DNA from: Mycolicibacterium sp. CR10
GTDB taxonomy: Bacteria > Actinomycetota > Actinomycetes > Mycobacteriales > Mycobacteriaceae
NCBI RefSeq assembly: GCF_005222675.1
Contig: NZ_STGE01000048.1
Coordinates: forward strand, 1-64,000
Direction of reading: 5' to 3'
Length of the DNA stretch: 64,000 bases
A program made the translations under genes and the position numbers. Under the pieces are notes generated by a model, which saw nothing but the letters and a program-made list of their open reading frames with translations, had not been told where the DNA came from and made no database searches. Shown here piece after piece: positions 60,097-64,000 of this stretch. Positions within the stretch are counted from its first letter, which is position 1. Every line of letters starts with the position of its first letter.

Positions 60097-61605
60097 GTGA
60101 GCCGGATCGGCGCCCTGGCGCTGCGTGACGCGTTGCTCGATGAAGGGTCCTACCTGAGCTGGGACGGGCGACCGCTGAACGTCGCCACCACGGATGCCTA
60201 TCGCAAGGAACTGGCGGACGCCGAGGCCCTGACCGGTCTCGACGAGGCCGTGCTGACGGGTGAGGGCCGCGTCTTCGGACGCCGCGTGGCGCTGGTGGCG
60301 TGCGAGTTCGACTTCCTCGCCGGGTCGATCGGGGTGGCGGCGGCCGAGCGCATCACCGCGGCCGTGCGGCGGGCCACCGCCGAGGGCCTGCCTCTGCTGG
60401 CGTCGCCGAGTTCGGGCGGGACCCGCATGCAGGAGGGCACGGTGGCCTTCCTGCAGATGGTCAAGATTGCTGCCGCCGTGGAACTGCACAAGCAGGCGCA
60501 CCTGCCTTACCTCGTCTATCTGCGGCACCCCACCACCGGCGGGGTGTTCGCCTCCTGGGGCTCGCTGGGCCACGTCACTGCCGCCGAGCCCGGCGCTCTC
60601 ATCGGATTCCTCGGGCCACGGGTCTACGAGCACCTGTACGGGGAGCCGTTCCCCGCCGGGGTCCAGACTGCCGAGAACCTGCAACGCCACGGCGTCATTG
60701 ACGCGGTGGTTCCCCTCGAGGTGCTGCGCTCCACCCTGGACCGCACACTCAAGGTCGTCTCGGACGCGCCCGGGGATCCGCCACCGGCCCCCGAACCCGA
60801 GCCGCTGCCCGACATACCCGCGTGGGAGTCGGTGGAGGCGTCACGTCGTCCCGACCGCCCCGGCGTGGGCTACCTGTTACGGCACGGCACCACCGAGCGG
60901 GTGCTGCTGTCGGGGACCGGCGTCGGCGAGGCCGCGACCACCGTTCTGGCGCTGGCGCGATTCGGTGGCCAGCCCGCCGTGGTTCTGGGCCAGCAGCGTG
61001 TGGTCGGCGGCTCGGGCTCATCCTCTGGTCGCTCCGCTCCTGCCCTCCGTGTCGGCCCCGCCGCACTGCGCGAGGCCCGTCGCGGAATGGCGCTGGCCGC
61101 CGGTCTGAGGCTGCCGCTCGTCCTGGTCATCGACACCGCGGGACCGGCGCTGTCCGCCGAAGCGGAACAGGGTGGGCTGGCCGGCGAGATCGCGCGGTGT
61201 CTGGCTGAACTCGTCACGCTGAACACCCCAACGGTGTCGGTGTTGCTCGGCCAGGGCAGCGGCGGGCCCGCGCTGGCGATGGTGCCCGCCGACCGTGTGC
61301 TGGCCGCGCTGCACGGCTGGCTGGCGCCACTACCACCCGAGGGGGCCAGCGCAATCGTGTTCCGCGACGTCGACCACGCCCCGGAACTGGCTGCCGCACA
61401 AGGCATCCGATCGGCTGACCTGTTACGCAACGGCATCGTCGATGCGATCGTGGCCGAGCGCCCCGATGCCGCCGACGAGCCCGAGGCGTTCATCAGTCGA
61501 CTGTCGGCCACCATCGCCCACGAGCTGCAGCGGCTCGCGCTCGAGCCCGACGAGGCGCGACAGGCCGCCCGCTTCGAGCGCTACCGCCGCATCGGCCTGG
61601 TGTAA
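60097..61605 (+). CDS. accD3: Acyl-CoA carboxylase carboxyltransferase subunit
   Basis: 502 residues from GTG 60097. Two crotonase-like carboxyltransferase halves: SSGGTRMQEGTVAFLQMVKI with HPTTGGVFASWGSLGHVTAAEPG, and LVIDTAGPALSAEAEQGGLAGEIA with LLGQGSGGPALAM. Smaller than the AccD4-6 class, as AccD3 is. Name rests on synteny with Rv0904c, also divergent from echA6. Transfers CO2 from biotin to an acyl-CoA; substrate not established here. Confidence 0.9.
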   Translation: MSRIGALALRDALLDEGSYLSWDGRPLNVATTDAYRKELADAEALTGLDEAVLTGEGRVFGRRVALVACEFDFLAGSIGVAAAERITAAVRRATAEGLPLLASPSSGGTRMQEGTVAFLQMVKIAAAVELHKQAHLPYLVYLRHPTTGGVFASWGSLGHVTAAEPGALIGFLGPRVYEHLYGEPFPAGVQTAENLQRHGVIDAVVPLEVLRSTLDRTLKVVSDAPGDPPPAPEPEPLPDIPAWESVEASRRPDRPGVGYLLRHGTTERVLLSGTGVGEAATTVLALARFGGQPAVVLGQQRVVGGSGSSSGRSAPALRVGPAALREARRGMALAAGLRLPLVLVIDTAGPALSAEAEQGGLAGEIARCLAELVTLNTPTVSVLLGQGSGGPALAMVPADRVLAALHGWLAPLPPEGASAIVFRDVDHAPELAAAQGIRSADLLRNGIVDAIVAERPDAADEPEAFISRLSATIAHELQRLALEPDEARQAARFERYRRIGLV

Positions 61606-61608
61606 CCC

Positions 61609-61673
61609 CCGCCGAAATGGCATTCCGGCAGAGGAAGTGCGAGAGAGCGCCTGCTGGAATGCCAGTTCGGCGC
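61609..61673. repeat. Convergent-junction palindromic element, copy 3
   Basis: Arms at 61609-61631 (CCGCCGAAATGGCATTCC...) and 61651-61673 pair at 20 of 23 positions around a 19-base middle with GTGCGAGAGAGCGC. It begins four bases after the accD3 stop, between convergent genes, like the copies at 16643 and 52103. Confidence 0.78.
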
Positions 61674-61693
61674 TGTCCTGAGAGACGACGGGT

Positions 61694-62140
61694 TCACCCG
61701 ATGGCGAGGGCCGCAAGCATCCCGGCACACGTCACGAGGCTGAAGGGCAACCGCAACATGCTGCGCCGGATCCACCGCCGCGCCGCCGCCTCGTCCACGT
61801 CGGCGGGGTCCTTCCGCTCGAACTCCACCGCCTTCGGAACCAGGTCGAACGCCGACCAGATTCTCATCACCGCGTGGCTGACCAGCGCCACCAGCAGCGG
61901 CACCCCGATTTCACTGTCTCCCCAGGTGAGCACCACCGTCACGACGAGCAGCACCTCGAATACGGTGTGCACCGGCAGCCAGAACCGCACCCGCGAGATG
62001 CCGCCGTTGCGCGACTGGATGATGCCCGGCCGCGTCGGCCAGAACGGATCGACGACGAGCGCCTCGTAGAGTGCACCGCCCAGCGAGATACACGCCGTCA
62101 GCGTCGTGACGGCGATCAGGACAAGAGTCGGGGTGCCCAC
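61694..62140 (-). CDS. Small four-TM membrane protein, unknown function
   Basis: 148 residues. Hydrophobic segments at LVLIAVTTLTACISLGGALY, LPVHTVFEVLLVVTVVLTW, VPLLVALVSHAVMRIWSAF and LRLPFSLVTCAGMLAALAI. Conserved-looking loop DPFWPTRPGIIQSRNGGISR, which I associate with DUF1772-like actinobacterial membrane proteins, without certainty. Divergent from the CPBP gene. Confidence 0.78.
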   Translation of the reverse strand: MGTPTLVLIAVTTLTACISLGGALYEALVVDPFWPTRPGIIQSRNGGISRVRFWLPVHTVFEVLLVVTVVLTWGDSEIGVPLLVALVSHAVMRIWSAFDLVPKAVEFERKDPADVDEAAARRWIRRSMLRLPFSLVTCAGMLAALAIG

Positions 62141-62179
62141 GACTGCTGATTATCCGGGAGCTGTGAAATCGTTCGTCTC

Positions 62180-63034
62180 GTGTCGCCTTCCGGTGTCCTG
62201 CAGATCGTCCGTGACCACCCACTGACGTCGTTCTTCGTGCTCGCCTACACGGTCTCCTGGCTGCTGTGGACACCCGCACTCATCCTCGGGGTGCCGGTCT
62301 TCTCGGCCACGACCCATACGCCGTCACCGTGGATCCTGCCCGGCATCGCGTTCGGGGTGACGGGATCGGCGTTCCTGCTGACCGCAGTGCTCGACGGGCG
62401 ACCAGGAATCCGGCAGCTGCTGCGTCGCCTCGTCCTGTGGCGCGTCGGGTTGCGCTGGTACGCCGTCGCCGTGTTGCTCATCCCGCTCAGCCAGGTGGCG
62501 GTCACGGCGGCCCTCGGCGGCTCCGACGCCCTTCGCGCGCTCACCCCCGCGGCACTCCTTCTCTACCCCGCCGCGTATCTGGCACATTTCGTCTTCGGCC
62601 CACTGTTCGAGGAGTCGGGCTGGCGCGGGTTCGCGCTGCCCCGCATGCAGGACCGGTTCGGCCCGCTGCGCGCCTCGCTCCTTCTGGGCCTGCTGTGGAG
62701 TGGCTGGCACTTCTTTCTGTATGTGCCCGTGTGGTTTTCGGCCGGAGCGGTGAACGGGGTGGCTGGCGTCGGCATCTTCACCCTGACCACGACGGCGATG
62801 ACGTTCATCTTCACCTGGCTGTCCAACAACACGCGGGCCAGCCTGCTGCTCGCGATCCTGCTGCACGGCTCGGTCGACGGTACGGCCACCTATCTCCAGG
62901 TTCTCGGCGACCGGGGGGTCATCTCGGTGGATTCCGCAGCCCTGGCTGTGCAGATCGGGGTGCTGGTCGCGTGCGTGGTGTGGGCGCTGGTGCTGACGGT
63001 AGTGACGCGTGGACGACTGGGCATGCCAGGATGA
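62180..63034 (+). CDS. CPBP-family intramembrane glutamic endopeptidase (CAAX protease-like)
   Basis: 284 residues, about eight TM segments. ABI/CPBP motifs: EESGWRGF (Glu144, Glu145, Arg149), LWSGWHFF and LLAILLHGSVD. Intramembrane protease related to Rce1; bacterial substrates are mostly unknown. The GTG start at 62180 is the best available before the first TM segment. Confidence 0.87.
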   Translation: MSPSGVLQIVRDHPLTSFFVLAYTVSWLLWTPALILGVPVFSATTHTPSPWILPGIAFGVTGSAFLLTAVLDGRPGIRQLLRRLVLWRVGLRWYAVAVLLIPLSQVAVTAALGGSDALRALTPAALLLYPAAYLAHFVFGPLFEESGWRGFALPRMQDRFGPLRASLLLGLLWSGWHFFLYVPVWFSAGAVNGVAGVGIFTLTTTAMTFIFTWLSNNTRASLLLAILLHGSVDGTATYLQVLGDRGVISVDSAALAVQIGVLVACVVWALVLTVVTRGRLGMPG

Positions 63035-63037
63035 CCC

Positions 63038-64000
63038 ATGGCACCTATCCAGCCGTTCCGAATCGCCGTCCCCGACGATGTCCTCACCGATCTCAAGGAC
63101 CGGCTGCAGCGCACCCGGTGGCCTGAGGCCGAATGTGTCGACGACTGGAGCCAGGGCATCCCGTTGGCCTACACCCGGGAGCTCGCGGACTACTGGGCCA
63201 ACGAATACGATTGGCGCGCAAGGGAAGCCGAACTGAACCGGTTCGACCAGTTCACCACTGACATCGACGGCCTGCCCATCCACTTCATCCGTCAACGCTC
63301 CACGCGCGCGGACGCCTTCCCGCTGATCATCACCCACGGGTGGCCGGGCTCGATCGTCGAATTCCACAAAGTGATCGAGCCGCTCACCGACGCCGGTTTC
63401 GATATCGTGTGCCCGTCCCTTCCCGGCTACGGATTCTCCGGCAAGCCGACCGCCACCGGCTGGGGCGTCGGTCGCATCGCGGGGGCTTGGGATGCGTTGA
63501 TGGTGCGCCTCGGGTACGAGCGCTACGGCGCGCAGGGCGGCGACTGGGGTGCCGCGGTCACCACCCAGATCGGCCGCAACCGTGGTCACTGCGTGGCGAT
63601 CCATACCAACATGCCGTTCGGCCGACCGCCGAAGAACCTGCAAGACCCGACACCCGACGAGGCGGCCGCCCTCGAGCGCCTCGGCTACTACCAGAGATGG
63701 GACTCGGGCTACTCGAAGCAGCAGGCGACCCGGCCGCAGACGCTGGGCTACGGCCTGGTGGACTCCCCGGTCGGGCAGCTCGCCTGGATCGTGGAGAAGT
63801 TCTGGTCGTGGATGGACTGTGACGGCCATCCCGAGAACGTCCTCACCAAGGACGAACTCCTCGACAACGTGATGCTGTACTGGGCCACCGGCACCGGCGC
63901 GTCGTCCGCCCGACTGTACTGGGAGAGCTTCGGCGCCTTCGGCGGTGGTGATCCGGTGACGCTGCCCACGGGTGTCGCGGCGTTCCCCCTGGAGATCCTG
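63038..64000 (+). CDS. Epoxide hydrolase (EHN plus alpha/beta-hydrolase), 3' end outside window
   Basis: 321 codons to the window edge; the family is about 370-390. N-terminal EHN domain (FRIAVPDDVLTDLKDRLQRTRWPE), then an alpha/beta-hydrolase core with oxyanion motif HGWPGS (100-105) and nucleophile Asp169 in GAQGGDWGAA. The catalytic His would lie beyond the edge. Opens epoxides to diols. ATG 63038 is four bases after the CPBP stop. Confidence 0.9.
   Translation, partial: MAPIQPFRIAVPDDVLTDLKDRLQRTRWPEAECVDDWSQGIPLAYTRELADYWANEYDWRAREAELNRFDQFTTDIDGLPIHFIRQRSTRADAFPLIITHGWPGSIVEFHKVIEPLTDAGFDIVCPSLPGYGFSGKPTATGWGVGRIAGAWDALMVRLGYERYGAQGGDWGAAVTTQIGRNRGHCVAIHTNMPFGRPPKNLQDPTPDEAAALERLGYYQRWDSGYSKQQATRPQTLGYGLVDSPVGQLAWIVEKFWSWMDCDGHPENVLTKDELLDNVMLYWATGTGASSARLYWESFGAFGGGDPVTLPTGVAAFPLEIL

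Overview
The window reads as chromosomal DNA of a mycobacterium, most likely a rapidly growing environmental species (Mycolicibacterium-type). Evidence: high GC throughout; mycolic-acid cyclopropane-synthase-type methyltransferases; a KasA/KasB-type ketoacyl-ACP synthase; and a block that matches the gene order of M. tuberculosis Rv0904c to Rv0910 (accD3, echA6, metallo-hydrolase, beta-lactamase-like lipoprotein, ctpE, antitoxin/toxin pair). Names were assigned by reading motifs and recalling families; no database search was run.

Layout. 1-4866 (minus) is the 5' part of a giant exported protein: Ser/Asp-rich stalk, Calx-beta-like domain, glucose/sorbosone-dehydrogenase-type propeller, then near-identical L-type-lectin plus Ig-like modules running off the left edge. 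5.4-14.2 kb holds housekeeping and stress genes: a GAF-ANTAR regulator, a thiolase / carotenoid-oxygenase / tandem-HxlR operon, a small heat-shock gene behind a CIRCE operator, and assorted small enzymes. 14.3-18.0 kb has an amidohydrolase pseudogene, two cyclopropane-synthase-type methyltransferases and a Kas enzyme. 18.9-39.0 kb is a catabolic island. A 12-gene minus-strand operon (SDR, Rieske oxygenase, Baeyer-Villiger-type monooxygenase, SDR, CaiB-type CoA transferase, two alpha/beta acyl-CoA dehydrogenase pairs, ThDP enzyme, aldehyde dehydrogenase) is divergent from a plus-strand operon (SMP-30-like propeller, GntR regulator, two acyl-CoA ligases, SDR). A perfect 12-bp palindrome lies in the shared promoter. 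The gene set fits activation, ring oxidation and beta-oxidation of an unidentified aromatic or alicyclic compound.

41.3-52.1 kb is the most unusual part. Two TetR regulators with TTGACTnnAGTCAA-like sites control a cluster of two paralogous polytopic membrane proteins, two tiny single-TM proteins, a single-TM protein with an outside domain, and a MoxR-type AAA ATPase (CbbQ/NorQ) with its VWA partner (CbbO/NorD). It continues in tight coupling into a DapB-like oxidoreductase, a cytochrome P450 and a protein of the ERG2 / sigma-1 receptor family (eukaryotic sterol C8 isomerase). A second DapB-like gene and an SDR lie divergently. I infer an uncharacterised membrane oxidoreductase, matured by the AAA/VWA pair, acting with P450 and isomerase on a sterol- or terpenoid-like lipid.

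52.2-61.6 kb contains another CFA/cyclopropane synthase and the Rv0904c-Rv0910 block. The right end has a membrane protein, a CPBP protease and a truncated epoxide hydrolase. Three convergent junctions (16.6, 52.1, 61.6 kb) carry copies of one palindromic element. No rRNA, tRNA, CRISPR array, transposase or phage gene was seen.
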